From: Komagataeibacter xylinus
GTDB lineage: Bacteria > Pseudomonadota > Alphaproteobacteria > Acetobacterales > Acetobacteraceae
Assembly (NCBI RefSeq): GCF_004302915.1
Contig: NZ_QQBI01000004.1
Coordinates: 62,001-126,000 of the forward strand
Reading direction: 5' to 3'
DNA length: 64,000 bases
Shown piece by piece: positions 19,435 through 27,525 of this stretch. Both the position numbers and the translations under genes were made by a program. Position 1 is the stretch's first letter. Each line of letters opens with the position of its first letter. A model generated the notes under the pieces. The model saw only the letters and a program-made list of their open reading frames with translations, did not search any database and was not told the DNA's origin.

Positions 19435-19832
19435 GACTTCCATTTTTGAGCGCCGATACCATGCGTTTACGAAAACAGGTTCCAACAAACACCTGGCTCC
19501 ACACGGAGCATTGTGGAAACCTTCTGGCATCAACCGCTTGCAATAAGGGCATCCAACGGGAAATCAGCCATTTGTTTTTATATTTGCTGAGATTAATCAG
19601 ATATTAGTAAACATTCATTGATAATGCAACAAAAAATTATCCTAAGGAAATTTAATGAATACCTTGGAGCATCCACAGCCCTGACAGTTAAAGATATTTC
19701 ATATTTTAAAATCGTAACAGACGAATTCCAGAATAAGAAAATGTAGGCTTATATTCCTATTTTTTTATTTGCAGAGAGACAATCTCTACCATTACCGGAC
19801 ATCATCAGGACAAACATCCTTGCCCATGTCCG
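19435..19832 (-). promoter_or_regulatory. 398-bp AT-rich region upstream of the c-di-GMP cluster
   Basis: No gene is seen. The segment from about 19540 to 19790 is strongly AT-rich compared with its surroundings and should hold the promoter of the three c-di-GMP genes. A near-match to a CtrA box, TTAA-N7-TTAG, lies at 19593-19607; in DNA this AT-rich it may be chance. Confidence 0.5.
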
Positions 19833-20384
19833 TCAGGGTAACATCCGCTGAAAAATTCGGTCACGATAAACGAACAGGTGGTAAAACCCTGCAAAGCCAT
19901 GAAAGAGCGCCACGCAAAACAGTAACCATGCATTCCAGTGATGTAATCCTGAAAAAAAGGAATGCGTTCCACGCATAAGCATGGGCAGGGGGGAGTTGAT
20001 CGGCACGCCAAACGCCATGACGGGCCGCCCGGTTGACCAGCGCGCCATGTAGCCAAACACGATCTCGCCACCGAGCAGCATATAGAGCAGGCGATGCACG
20101 CTGCGCGCCACGCGATCCTGCATTGTCACGATGGGGAAACGAATGGCCCGGCCGCCGGTCAGGGCCCATACCACGCGGATGATGAACACCGTGGCCAGCA
20201 CCACGCCAAGCGAGGTATGAGTCGCGACCAGAAAAGGCCGCCATGCCGCCGTGCGGGCCATGAGATGCCAGCCGACCTGCCCCACAATGAACTGCTCGAG
20301 CACCAGCACGGCGGTCAGCCAGTGCAGCCACCGTGTCTCCCAGCTGTAATGCGCAGGCGACGAGGGAAGAGAAGATGCTGTCAT
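19833..20384 (-). CDS. Cytochrome b561-family membrane protein
   Basis: A 183-residue four-helix inner-membrane protein that should carry two b hemes and pass electrons between quinol and a periplasmic acceptor or superoxide (CybB-like). Candidate heme ligands are in RWLHWLTAVL (helix 1), HTSLGVVL (helix 2), VHRLLYMLL (helix 3) and the HHWNAWLLFCVALFHGF stretch (helix 4). The start MTASSLPSS at 20384 is preferred to an upstream ATG at 20402. It is a single gene; the small secreted protein gene upstream is 61 bases away on the same strand and may share its transcript. Confidence 0.88.
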   Translation of the reverse strand: MTASSLPSSPAHYSWETRWLHWLTAVLVLEQFIVGQVGWHLMARTAAWRPFLVATHTSLGVVLATVFIIRVVWALTGGRAIRFPIVTMQDRVARSVHRLLYMLLGGEIVFGYMARWSTGRPVMAFGVPINSPLPMLMRGTHSFFSGLHHWNAWLLFCVALFHGFAGFYHLFVYRDRIFQRMLP

Positions 20385-20445
20385 CCGGCGGTCTCTAATC
20401 AAAATTACCTATAAGTAAGGCCGTGGTTTACACCCCGGCCCGCCG

Positions 20446-20814
20446 TCAGTTGACGCCTGGCAGAATCGCGCTGTCCTCGCCACCAATGTTCATGTTGGTG
20501 TAGCTGCCATCGGTCATGCCGGGCGCGGCACTGCCGGATGCGGAGCCGGGCATCATCATCGCGCCGCTCATCTGGTCGGATTCCGCATTATCGTTGCGGA
20601 ACTGCGGCACGCCACCGCCGGTGCCGGTCTCGGGCGCGCTATAGGCAGGCGGCATGTCCGCCCCCGCACCATCATCCTGGCCTGCCGCATAGTCGCCCCC
20701 GCCTGAAGCGGCACCTGCCGGGTGGCTACGCGCATGGGCCGCACCTGCCGGTGCGCAGGCCAGCAACATGCCAAACGCCGCAACCGCCAGCCCCTTCGTG
20801 ATATGACCTGCCAT
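20446..20814 (-). CDS. Small secreted Gly/Ala-rich protein, function unknown
   Basis: A 122-residue protein with a clear signal peptide (MAGHITKGLAVAAFGMLLAC then AGAAHA, likely cut near residue 28). The mature part is low-complexity, rich in Gly, Ala, Asp and Met (DQMSGAMMMPGSASGS) with no recognisable domain and no lipobox-plus-sorting pattern. It is probably a disordered periplasmic or secreted protein. The methionine-rich patch could bind metal or act as an oxidant sink, but that is only a suggestion. A 246-bp promoter region separates it from the divergent gene at 21061. Confidence 0.6.
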   Translation of the reverse strand: MAGHITKGLAVAAFGMLLACAPAGAAHARSHPAGAASGGGDYAAGQDDGAGADMPPAYSAPETGTGGGVPQFRNDNAESDQMSGAMMMPGSASGSAAPGMTDGSYTNMNIGGEDSAILPGVN

Positions 20815-21060
20815 GTGGTTACCCTCCCTTTATGGAGCATGGAGCTGTTTCCATGGCCCTCTTTCAAATTGGGGCAATGACCCCATATTACCAATGTTTA
20901 TCACGCATGCATGAACGGCGGAACATTCGTGCCACGCATGGGGCATGCGCGTACCATGTAGCATGTAACAACCGCAGGGCTGCATGGTTGTCATGAAACG
21001 TAACGGGGCGCACAGTCCTTCCCCGTCATCCCCTGGCAACTGCCGCGATGGAGAATGAAA

Positions 21061-21582
21061 ATGACCAGACTCGCCACCCTTCCCCTGTCAGACCTCATCG
21101 TGGTGCCTGACCTGCTGGCCGCGCCGCCTGGCACCGTCATGCTCGCCTCGGAAGTTTCGCGCGATGACCAGAAGATCGTCATTCGCAGCCGCCTTGTCGG
21201 CCCCGATGGCGCAACGCCGGGCCTGATCCTGATGACGGCGGATGCCCGCGGCTACTTTGCGCCAGATGATGCCTGCACCGCCTTCGTGCGGACGGCCATT
21301 GACGTCACTGCCGCCATGCCGCTGCTCCTGACGAAAATCGTGCCCGGCTTCCGCTACAAATACGATGCCGTGGTGCGCGGCGATGTGTGGCAGCTCAAGG
21401 ATGCGCAGGGCAAGCCTTTCACCGGCCTCGCCATTGGCTCGTCGGATGAGGAGGAAAGCAAGGTCTTCGCCTATGCGCGCATCGAAGGCGGCCGGATTGG
21501 CGATATCGTGCCCGGCGAGCGCGTGGCCTATCTGGGGCAGCTTGATTTCGGGGCAGGCCCCGTCGCGCCCACGTTGGGCTGA
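21061..21582 (+). CDS. Hypothetical cytoplasmic protein
   Basis: A 173-residue protein that I do not recognise. It begins MTRLATLPLSDLIVVPDLLAA, has a mixed alpha/beta composition and ends in a short beta-rich stretch (GERVAYLGQLDFGAGP). No signal peptide, membrane segment or metal motif is evident; the single Cys is isolated. The start is set at ATG 21061 because GGAG at 21050-21053 is seven bases upstream of it but only one base from the other in-frame ATG at 21055. It is convergent with the ferritin-like gene and separated from it by a strong hairpin. Confidence 0.55.
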   Translation: MTRLATLPLSDLIVVPDLLAAPPGTVMLASEVSRDDQKIVIRSRLVGPDGATPGLILMTADARGYFAPDDACTAFVRTAIDVTAAMPLLLTKIVPGFRYKYDAVVRGDVWQLKDAQGKPFTGLAIGSSDEEESKVFAYARIEGGRIGDIVPGERVAYLGQLDFGAGPVAPTLG

Positions 21583-21587
21583 CCCCC

Positions 21588-21616
21588 TTCCCCGCCCGCC
21601 TGCTGCGGGCGGGGAA
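21588..21616. terminator. Hairpin between convergent genes
   Basis: TTCCCCGCCCGC and GCGGGCGGGGAA form a perfect 12-pair stem with a five-base loop between the stop at 21582 and the convergent stop at 21632. No T run follows on either strand, so efficiency as a terminator is uncertain. Confidence 0.6.
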
Positions 21617-21631
21617 AACCACAAGCGCGGG

Positions 21632-22636
21632 TCATGCCGCGCCGGGCTGGCTTTCAAGGCTGGCCGAATTGGGCGTGCGCGGCAGGAAGAAGCGAATCAT
21701 GCGCGCAAGATTGGGCGCAAGCTTCGGCCGCACAAGGCGCGGGTCATAGCCCGAGAAGCGGCGCTCGTTCTCGATCAGGCAGATGTCGATCATGTCGCGC
21801 AGCTTCACATCGACATCGGCCACTTCCTTGGTGCCGTTGACGGTAAAGTTGTTGTCCTGCTCGTGCTTGTTGCCATCGGCATCAAAGGTGGTGACCATGC
21901 CCAGCCGTTCATAGAGCAGGAAGAACCATACGCCGATCACGCGCGCCTCGAACCACGGGCGCTTCCACCACGGCATGGTGGCGCGGTGCCAGGCCAGCCA
22001 GTTGGCGAACAAAAGGATGTGGCGGCATTCCTCCTGCATCACCGGCTCGAACGTATCGATCAGTGCAGGTGGGAAAAAGGCGGATTTCTGGGCAATGGCA
22101 AACAGGCCAAACGCGAAGAAGCTGTCCACGCATTCCGAAAACCCGGTGACCATATAGGCCCATTCCACATCGCGCGGCTCGATGTAGGGCGGCTCGGATG
22201 CGAGCGGAATGTTGTAGGCCGCCACCATCTTGGACAGCACTTCCTTGTGCCGGTTCTCCTCCCACGCATTGCGTGACAGGGCGTCCTTCATGTCCGGGTC
22301 ATCGATCAGGCGGGCGTAGGCTGCCATGCGCAGGCGGGCCTTGCCTTCGGTCTGGACCGCGATGTCCCAGATCGGCAGGGAGGTGACGCGCTGCAGCGTC
22401 TCGGCATCGAGTTCGGGCCACTCGATGACGGATGGCTTGTAGGGATTGAAGGTCTCGCGGAACATGTCCGCCACGGCCTTCTTGTGCGCGGCCGAGCCCG
22501 GCTTGAGCGGGCCGGCAACCGGGCTGGACCAGTGCCGGGCGTTGAAATCGGCCTTCGCCACGGCATCCGGCGTGGCGGCACCCGGGTCGCGGGCTTCAGG
22601 CAGGGATGTATAAATGTCGGAAAGTGATTTCGTCAT
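21632..22636 (-). CDS. Ferritin-like di-iron domain protein
   Basis: A 334-residue, mostly helical protein. Two E-x2-H motifs typical of di-iron carboxylate four-helix bundles are visible: NAWEENRHKEVL near residue 125 and MQEECRHILLFANW near residue 195, each with further acidic residues on neighbouring helices (IAVQTEGKAR and SECVDSFF). Such proteins include oxygenases, oxidases and ferritin-like stores; the substrate cannot be told. The start MTKSLSDIYTSLPEARD at ATG 22636 is chosen. It is a single gene, convergent with 21061-21582. Confidence 0.7.
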   Translation of the reverse strand: MTKSLSDIYTSLPEARDPGAATPDAVAKADFNARHWSSPVAGPLKPGSAAHKKAVADMFRETFNPYKPSVIEWPELDAETLQRVTSLPIWDIAVQTEGKARLRMAAYARLIDDPDMKDALSRNAWEENRHKEVLSKMVAAYNIPLASEPPYIEPRDVEWAYMVTGFSECVDSFFAFGLFAIAQKSAFFPPALIDTFEPVMQEECRHILLFANWLAWHRATMPWWKRPWFEARVIGVWFFLLYERLGMVTTFDADGNKHEQDNNFTVNGTKEVADVDVKLRDMIDICLIENERRFSGYDPRLVRPKLAPNLARMIRFFLPRTPNSASLESQPGAA

Positions 22637-22768
22637 GTCGGCTCGCTGTTCGGAACGGTGTCGCGTGAATACGCCGGCCGATGAGGCGTTCATTCAAACT
22701 GCCTGACACCCTCGTTGCCGGTTCCCATATCATAAGTCCATGCAAAGTGCAGAACTGTTATCTGAAAT

Positions 22769-22799
22769 CCGCAGAAGAGGTTTTTACCCTCTCCTGCGG
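22769..22799 (-). terminator. Hairpin downstream of the ClpP-like gene
   Basis: CCGCAG/CTGCGG and AGAGG/CCTCT pair around one mismatch with a T/A-rich loop. It lies 51 bases beyond the stop at 22850 and may end that transcript. Confidence 0.45.
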
Positions 22800-22849
22800 A
22801 ACGGAACGCCAGCATTATGGGCGAGCCCGAAACCTTGCCTTGCCCTAGA

Positions 22850-23524
22850 TCAATGCAGGTCCGAGATCTTGTCGATCACGCGCGTCACCAGGCCATAGGC
22901 AATCGCTTCGTCAGCGGACATCCAGTAGTTGCGATCGGTGTCCTTGCACACCTTCTCGTAAGGCTGGCCGGTCTCGCGGGCGAACAGGTGGTTGAGCCGC
23001 GCGCGCATCTTGACGATCTCGCGGGCCTCGATGTCGATATCGGTTGCAGGCCCGCGCACGCCGCCCATGGGCTGGTGCAGCAGGAAGCGCGTGTTGGGCA
23101 GGCAGTAGCGCCGTTCCTTGTTGCCGGCGGCAAAGATGAGCGCGCCAGCGGAGGCGACCCAGCCGGTGCCGATCATGTTCACCGGCGCCATCGAATCGAC
23201 AAAGCGGATCATGTCGTGAATGGTGTCGCCGCTCTCCACATGGCCGCCGGGCGAGTTGACGTACACATCGATCGGCTTGTCGGATGCACCGGCAAGGGCG
23301 AGCAGGCGGCCGGTCACGTCACGGGCGATCTTGTCGTTGATCGGGCCGAACACCAGCACCTTGCGCTGGTCGAACAGGCGGCTTTCAAGCTCGCCAATGG
23401 GCGAGGACAGCGTGCGGTTCTTGTCGGGCTCCTCGGTTTCCGGGCCCTGGGGTTCGGGGATATCGGGATCTCTCGGGTCTTCATCATCCATGCGGATGCG
23501 GTAGTTCGGCTGCATGCCGTTCAT
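22850..23524 (-). CDS. clpP: ClpP-family protease subunit with an atypical triad
   Basis: A 224-residue ClpP homologue, cytoplasmic barrel peptidase working with a Clp ATPase. Ser125 in GTGWVASAGALIF and His150 in RFLLHQPMGG form the expected nucleophile and base. The third residue, Asp in the usual E-R-D-x-F/Y motif, aligns with Asn199 in DTDRNYWMSADEA. A substitution of this kind is known in Listeria ClpP1, where it lowers or conditions activity. An acidic N-terminal extension of about 45 residues (MDDEDPRDPDIPEPQGPE) precedes the core. ATG 23524 is supported by GGGAG seven bases upstream. No clpX is adjacent, so this is probably a second, non-canonical ClpP. Confidence 0.88.
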   Translation of the reverse strand: MNGMQPNYRIRMDDEDPRDPDIPEPQGPETEEPDKNRTLSSPIGELESRLFDQRKVLVFGPINDKIARDVTGRLLALAGASDKPIDVYVNSPGGHVESGDTIHDMIRFVDSMAPVNMIGTGWVASAGALIFAAGNKERRYCLPNTRFLLHQPMGGVRGPATDIDIEAREIVKMRARLNHLFARETGQPYEKVCKDTDRNYWMSADEAIAYGLVTRVIDKISDLH

Positions 23525-23735
23525 CGGGTTCTCCCTCTTCTCCGGGACTGTCCTGGTCATGCCCTTATCCTGCGCTGCCTTGCGCCCGGTGCCAAGTCCC
23601 GACCTTGCAATCGGGTGGAGAGGGCGCCTGCATCATGACGCAAGTGACGCAACCCCTCTCGCTAAGAGCGGCATAGCAGGCTAGTTTGCCCCGGTCATGT
23701 CGTGTGCAGGCCACAAGGGCCATGGGAGCTAGAGA

Positions 23736-24758
23736 TTGGGAAAGCGGGTACCATCGCCAAGTCCCGGAAGATTTTTTTTTCCGCCATCATGCAGCGCGCG
23801 TGCCGCACGGCCCGCCATCGTGGCCCTGTGCGCGGCGGCGCTCGCGGGCTGCGTGCACCACCAGGACACGGTCGATACCGTGGCGCAGTGGTACCACCAG
23901 TACCAGGGTGGCGTGATCAGCCACCAGCGCCCCCCGCCGCCGGGCACCCACCAGCCCTACCCCAAAATCGGGCTTGGCCCGCGCAAGGCGCCTGAACTCC
24001 CCTCACCCGACCTGCGCGAGGACATTACCGCCGACCTCGAGGCCCAGCACGAGCTCAACGAGCGCCAGGACGCGATCATGGGCACCATGCCCAGCATAGC
24101 GGATATTCCGCCCATTCCCTCGCGCACGCAGTTCGGCACGCAGTCCGCCTCGCTCAAGGCGGCGGACAGCCCCGACACGCCTGCCGCCAGCGGCACTGGT
24201 ACTGGCACCACGCCTACGGCCACCGAGGCACCGGACAGCACCACCCCCCAGACCGGCCCGGACGGCCGCCCGCTTTATGGCAGCAACGGCCAGCTGCTCA
24301 TGCCCGAGGTCTCGACAATGGTGAGCGAACACCCCGAGGCCATTCCCGCCAACCTGCCCCCCATAGCCCAGGAAGCGCCCGCCCTGCCCCAGGTTGGCGG
24401 CATCAGCCTGCCTGACAACGCGGCGCGTGACGGGCTGGACCTGCCAAGCTACCACCTTGCCAGCGCCGATGACGGGCCAACGGTGCACTTCCTCCCCGGA
24501 TCGGATCACATTGCCGATGGCGAGGATGAGGTGGTGGACAACGCCGTGAAGGAACGCGGCGGCAATTTCGTAATCGTGAACGGCTACGGCAACGCCACCA
24601 GCGCCACGGCGGAAGGGCAGACCGCCGCCCTCAACCTGGCCATCCTGCGCACCCGCACCATCACCACCATGCTCGTGGCGCGTGGCGTGCCTGCCAGCCA
24701 CATCGTGGTGCGCGCCCATGCCTTTGGCAATGGTGCAAGAATTGCCGTGCTGCGCTAG
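23736..24758 (+). CDS. OmpA-like C-terminal lipoprotein
   Basis: A 340-residue protein with an N-terminal lipoprotein signal (PAIVALCAAALAGC, lipid on Cys38), a long Pro/Thr/Ala-rich linker and a C-terminal OmpA/MotB-like fold from about residue 245 (VHFLPGSDHIADGEDEVVD, then VNGYGNATS and RTRTITTMLVARGV). OmpA-type domains bind peptidoglycan, so it may tether the outer membrane to the wall; the peptidoglycan-binding residues are not well conserved and the domain ends early. The start TTG 23736 is supported by GGGAG seven bases upstream and gives a basic n-region; a late GTG just before the hydrophobic core would leave almost no signal. It is divergent from clpP. Confidence 0.65.
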   Translation: MGKRVPSPSPGRFFFPPSCSARAARPAIVALCAAALAGCVHHQDTVDTVAQWYHQYQGGVISHQRPPPPGTHQPYPKIGLGPRKAPELPSPDLREDITADLEAQHELNERQDAIMGTMPSIADIPPIPSRTQFGTQSASLKAADSPDTPAASGTGTGTTPTATEAPDSTTPQTGPDGRPLYGSNGQLLMPEVSTMVSEHPEAIPANLPPIAQEAPALPQVGGISLPDNAARDGLDLPSYHLASADDGPTVHFLPGSDHIADGEDEVVDNAVKERGGNFVIVNGYGNATSATAEGQTAALNLAILRTRTITTMLVARGVPASHIVVRAHAFGNGARIAVLR

Positions 24759-24846
24759 AGTACCATCCGCAGGCCCGGCACGCGGGCCTGCATGAGCTGA
24801 TTCGCAACCCGGCGCGCCTTCGCGCGTGCCCGTAACAGAGCGTCCC

Positions 24847-26088
24847 ATGACCGAAGAATTCCATCGTATCCGCCGCCTGCCGCCCTATGTCTTCGCTGAA
24901 GTCAACAAGGCCAAGGCCGCCGCCCGAGCGCGGGGGGAGGATATTATCGATCTCGGCATGGGCAATCCCGACACGCCCACGCCGCCGCATATCGTGCAGA
25001 AGCTGGTCGAAACCGTGTCGGACCCGCGCGCGCACCGCTATTCGGTCAGCCGGGGCATTCCCGGCCTGCGCCGGGCGCTGGCGGGGTATTACGAGCGCCG
25101 CTTCAACGTGAAGCTCGACCCCGAGACCGAGGTGATCGCAACCCTTGGCTCAAAGGAAGGGCTGGCCAACCTCGCCTCCGCCATTACCAGCCCGGGCGAC
25201 ACCATCCTGGTGCCCAACCCGTCCTACCCCATCCACCAGTTCGGCTTCATCATCGCGGGCGCCTCCGTGCGCTCGATTCCGGCCACGCCGGATGATGAAA
25301 TGCTCGAGGCCCTCGACCGCGCGGTGCGCCATTCGGTGCCCAAGCCCACGGCGCTGATCGTCAATTTTCCGTCAAATCCGACCGCGTACCTGGCTGATCT
25401 CGATTTCTACCGCAAGCTCGTGGCATTCGCCCGCAAGCACGAGATCTGGATCCTTTCCGACCTGGCCTATGCCGAGATCTATTTTGGCGACAACGTGCCC
25501 CCCTCGATCCTTGAAGTGCCGGGAGCGAAGGATATCGCGGTCGAGTTCACCTCGCTGTCCAAGACCTATTCCATGGCGGGCTGGCGCATGGGCTTTGCCG
25601 CGGGCAACCCCAAGCTGATCTCGGCGCTGACGCGCATCAAGTCCTACCTTGACTACGGCGCGTTCACCCCCATCCAGGTGGCGGCGGTGGCGGCCCTGAG
25701 CGGCCCGCAGGACTGTGTTGCCGAAATCCGCGACATCTACCGCAAGCGCCGCGACGTGCTGATCCAGGGCCTGCACGCGGCAGGGTGGGACGTACCCTCG
25801 CCCGAGGGCTCGATGTTCGCCTGGGCGCCGATTCCCGAGCGGTTCCGCGAACTCGGCAGCGTCGGCTTCTCCAAGCTGCTGCTCAGGGAGGCAGGCGTTG
25901 CCGTGGCGCCGGGCCTTGGCTTTGGCGAGCATGGCGAAGGCTTCGTGCGCATCGGCCTGGTGGAAAACACCCAGCGCCTGCGGCAGGCCTGCCGCTCCAT
26001 CCGCCATTTCATGACGGAACATGGCGGCCTTGCCCCCACCAGCCAGCAGGCCGCCCCCCTGCCAGATGAACAGCCCGCCCATTCATGA
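24847..26088 (+). CDS. alaC: Class I/II aminotransferase, AlaC-like
   Basis: A 413-residue PLP-dependent fold-type I aminotransferase. The PLP lysine is in SLSKTYSMAGWRMGF; the NFPSNPTA and DLAYAEIYFGD motifs contact the cofactor. It resembles the alanine transaminase AlaC and LL-diaminopimelate aminotransferase group, and this gene commonly lies directly upstream of hom in alphaproteobacteria. ATG 24847 (MTEEFHRIRRLPPYVFAEV) is the family start. The last codons overlap the ATG of hom, so the two are coupled, tying it to aspartate-family or alanine/glutamate metabolism. Exact donor and acceptor are uncertain. Confidence 0.88.
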   Translation: MTEEFHRIRRLPPYVFAEVNKAKAAARARGEDIIDLGMGNPDTPTPPHIVQKLVETVSDPRAHRYSVSRGIPGLRRALAGYYERRFNVKLDPETEVIATLGSKEGLANLASAITSPGDTILVPNPSYPIHQFGFIIAGASVRSIPATPDDEMLEALDRAVRHSVPKPTALIVNFPSNPTAYLADLDFYRKLVAFARKHEIWILSDLAYAEIYFGDNVPPSILEVPGAKDIAVEFTSLSKTYSMAGWRMGFAAGNPKLISALTRIKSYLDYGAFTPIQVAAVAALSGPQDCVAEIRDIYRKRRDVLIQGLHAAGWDVPSPEGSMFAWAPIPERFRELGSVGFSKLLLREAGVAVAPGLGFGEHGEGFVRIGLVENTQRLRQACRSIRHFMTEHGGLAPTSQQAAPLPDEQPAHS

Positions 26089-27455
26089 CTGACCCTTCGC
26101 TTGACGGAAAACAGATGACTTCTACCCCTTGTTGCACGCCCGCCCCCAAACCGCCCCTGCGCATCGGCATTGCGGGGCTGGGCACGGTTGGCGCCGGCGT
26201 TGTCAAGCTGCTGCGCGAGAATGCGGCCCTGATCCGCGCCCGCGCGGGGCGCGAACTGGTGGTGACCGCCGTGAGCGCGCGCGACCGCACGCGTGACCGC
26301 GGGGTCGACCTGTCGGGTATTGCATGGTGCGACACGCCCGAGGAACTGGCCGCCCACCCGGACGTGGACGTGGTGGCCGAGCTGATTGGCGGCGCCGAGG
26401 GCGCTGCCCGCCTGACCGTGACCCGCGCACTGGAAAACCGCAGGCCGGTGGTGACCGCCAACAAGGCGCTGATCGCCATCCACGGCGCGGAACTGGCCTG
26501 CACGGCACAGGCGGCGGGCGTGCCGCTGATGTTCGAGGCGGCGGTGGCCGGTGGCATTCCCGCCATCAAGACCGTGCGCGAGGGGCTGGCGGCGGACCGC
26601 ATTCTTAAAATCGGCGGCATCCTCAACGGCACGTGCAACTACATCCTGAGCGTGATGCACGAGACCGGCCGCGACTTTGCCGAGATCCTGGCCGATGCCC
26701 AGAAGCTGGGCTACGCCGAGGCCGATCCCTCTACCGATGTCGATGGCATCGACACCGCCCACAAGCTGGCCATCCTGGCGGGGCTGGCCTTCGGGCGGCC
26801 GGTGGTGTTCGCCTCCGTCTTCATCGAGGGCATCCGCCGCATTGGCGCGCTTGACCTGCAGTTCGCGCGCAAGATGGGCTACCGCATCAAGCTGCTGGGC
26901 CTTGCCCGCCAGCATGAAAACGGCATCGAGGCCCGCGTGCATCCGTGCCTCGTGCCGCAGGATGCCCCGATCGCGCAGGTCAATGGCGTATTCAACGCCG
27001 TGGTGGCGGAAGGCGCGTTTGTCGGCCGCCTCATGCTTGAGGGCCGGGGCGCAGGCGAAGGGCCAACGGCCACCGCCGTATGCGCCGACCTGATCGACAT
27101 CGCGCGCGGGGCCGCCATTCCCGTATGGGGCTGCGATGCCGACAGCCTGACGCAGGCCGTGGCCCTGCCCGCCAAATCGTTCGTGGGCGAATACTACCTG
27201 CGCCTGAACGTGGAAGACCGCCCCGGCGTGATTGCGGACATTACCGCCGTGCTGCGTGACAATGGCGTTTCGCTGCGCAGCATGCTCCAGCATGCCGATG
27301 CGCATGAAACCCGCCCCGACGGCACCCATGCCGTGCCGCTGGTGCTGCTGACCCACAAGACCGACGAGGCAGCCATGCAGCACGCCCTGCATCACATTGC
27401 CGAACTGACCGCCGTGCTGGACGAGCCTGCCCTGATCCGCATCGACGCGGGCTAG
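26085..27455 (+). CDS. hom: Homoserine dehydrogenase
   Basis: A 456-residue enzyme that reduces aspartate semialdehyde to homoserine, the branch to threonine and methionine. An N-terminal Rossmann motif (IGIAGLGTVGAGVV), the catalytic region GILNGTCNYIL with YAEADPSTDVDGID, and a C-terminal ACT domain (LNVEDRPGVIADITAVL) that gives feedback control are all visible. ATG 26085 overlaps the aminotransferase stop (ATGA); an internal ATG at 26115 is a weaker alternative. recJ follows after 70 bases. Confidence 0.96.
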   Translation: MTDPSLDGKQMTSTPCCTPAPKPPLRIGIAGLGTVGAGVVKLLRENAALIRARAGRELVVTAVSARDRTRDRGVDLSGIAWCDTPEELAAHPDVDVVAELIGGAEGAARLTVTRALENRRPVVTANKALIAIHGAELACTAQAAGVPLMFEAAVAGGIPAIKTVREGLAADRILKIGGILNGTCNYILSVMHETGRDFAEILADAQKLGYAEADPSTDVDGIDTAHKLAILAGLAFGRPVVFASVFIEGIRRIGALDLQFARKMGYRIKLLGLARQHENGIEARVHPCLVPQDAPIAQVNGVFNAVVAEGAFVGRLMLEGRGAGEGPTATAVCADLIDIARGAAIPVWGCDADSLTQAVALPAKSFVGEYYLRLNVEDRPGVIADITAVLRDNGVSLRSMLQHADAHETRPDGTHAVPLVLLTHKTDEAAMQHALHHIAELTAVLDEPALIRIDAG

Positions 27456-27525
27456 GAACGGCGCGGGTGGGCGCCCGTCCATCCGCGCCCCGTCGCTGCC
27501 CCGGCCCCCGCACAAGGACCTGCCC

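Noticed and set aside
17458-19449. 663-codon open frame on the + strand opposite the MHYT gene
   Set aside because: Same reason: codon composition and product are typical of antisense GC-skewed frames and the minus strand encodes a recognisable protein.
19593-19607. Second CtrA-like site (TTAA-N7-TTAG) upstream of the c-di-GMP cluster
   Set aside because: One mismatch in very AT-rich DNA; chance is a sufficient explanation without conservation data.
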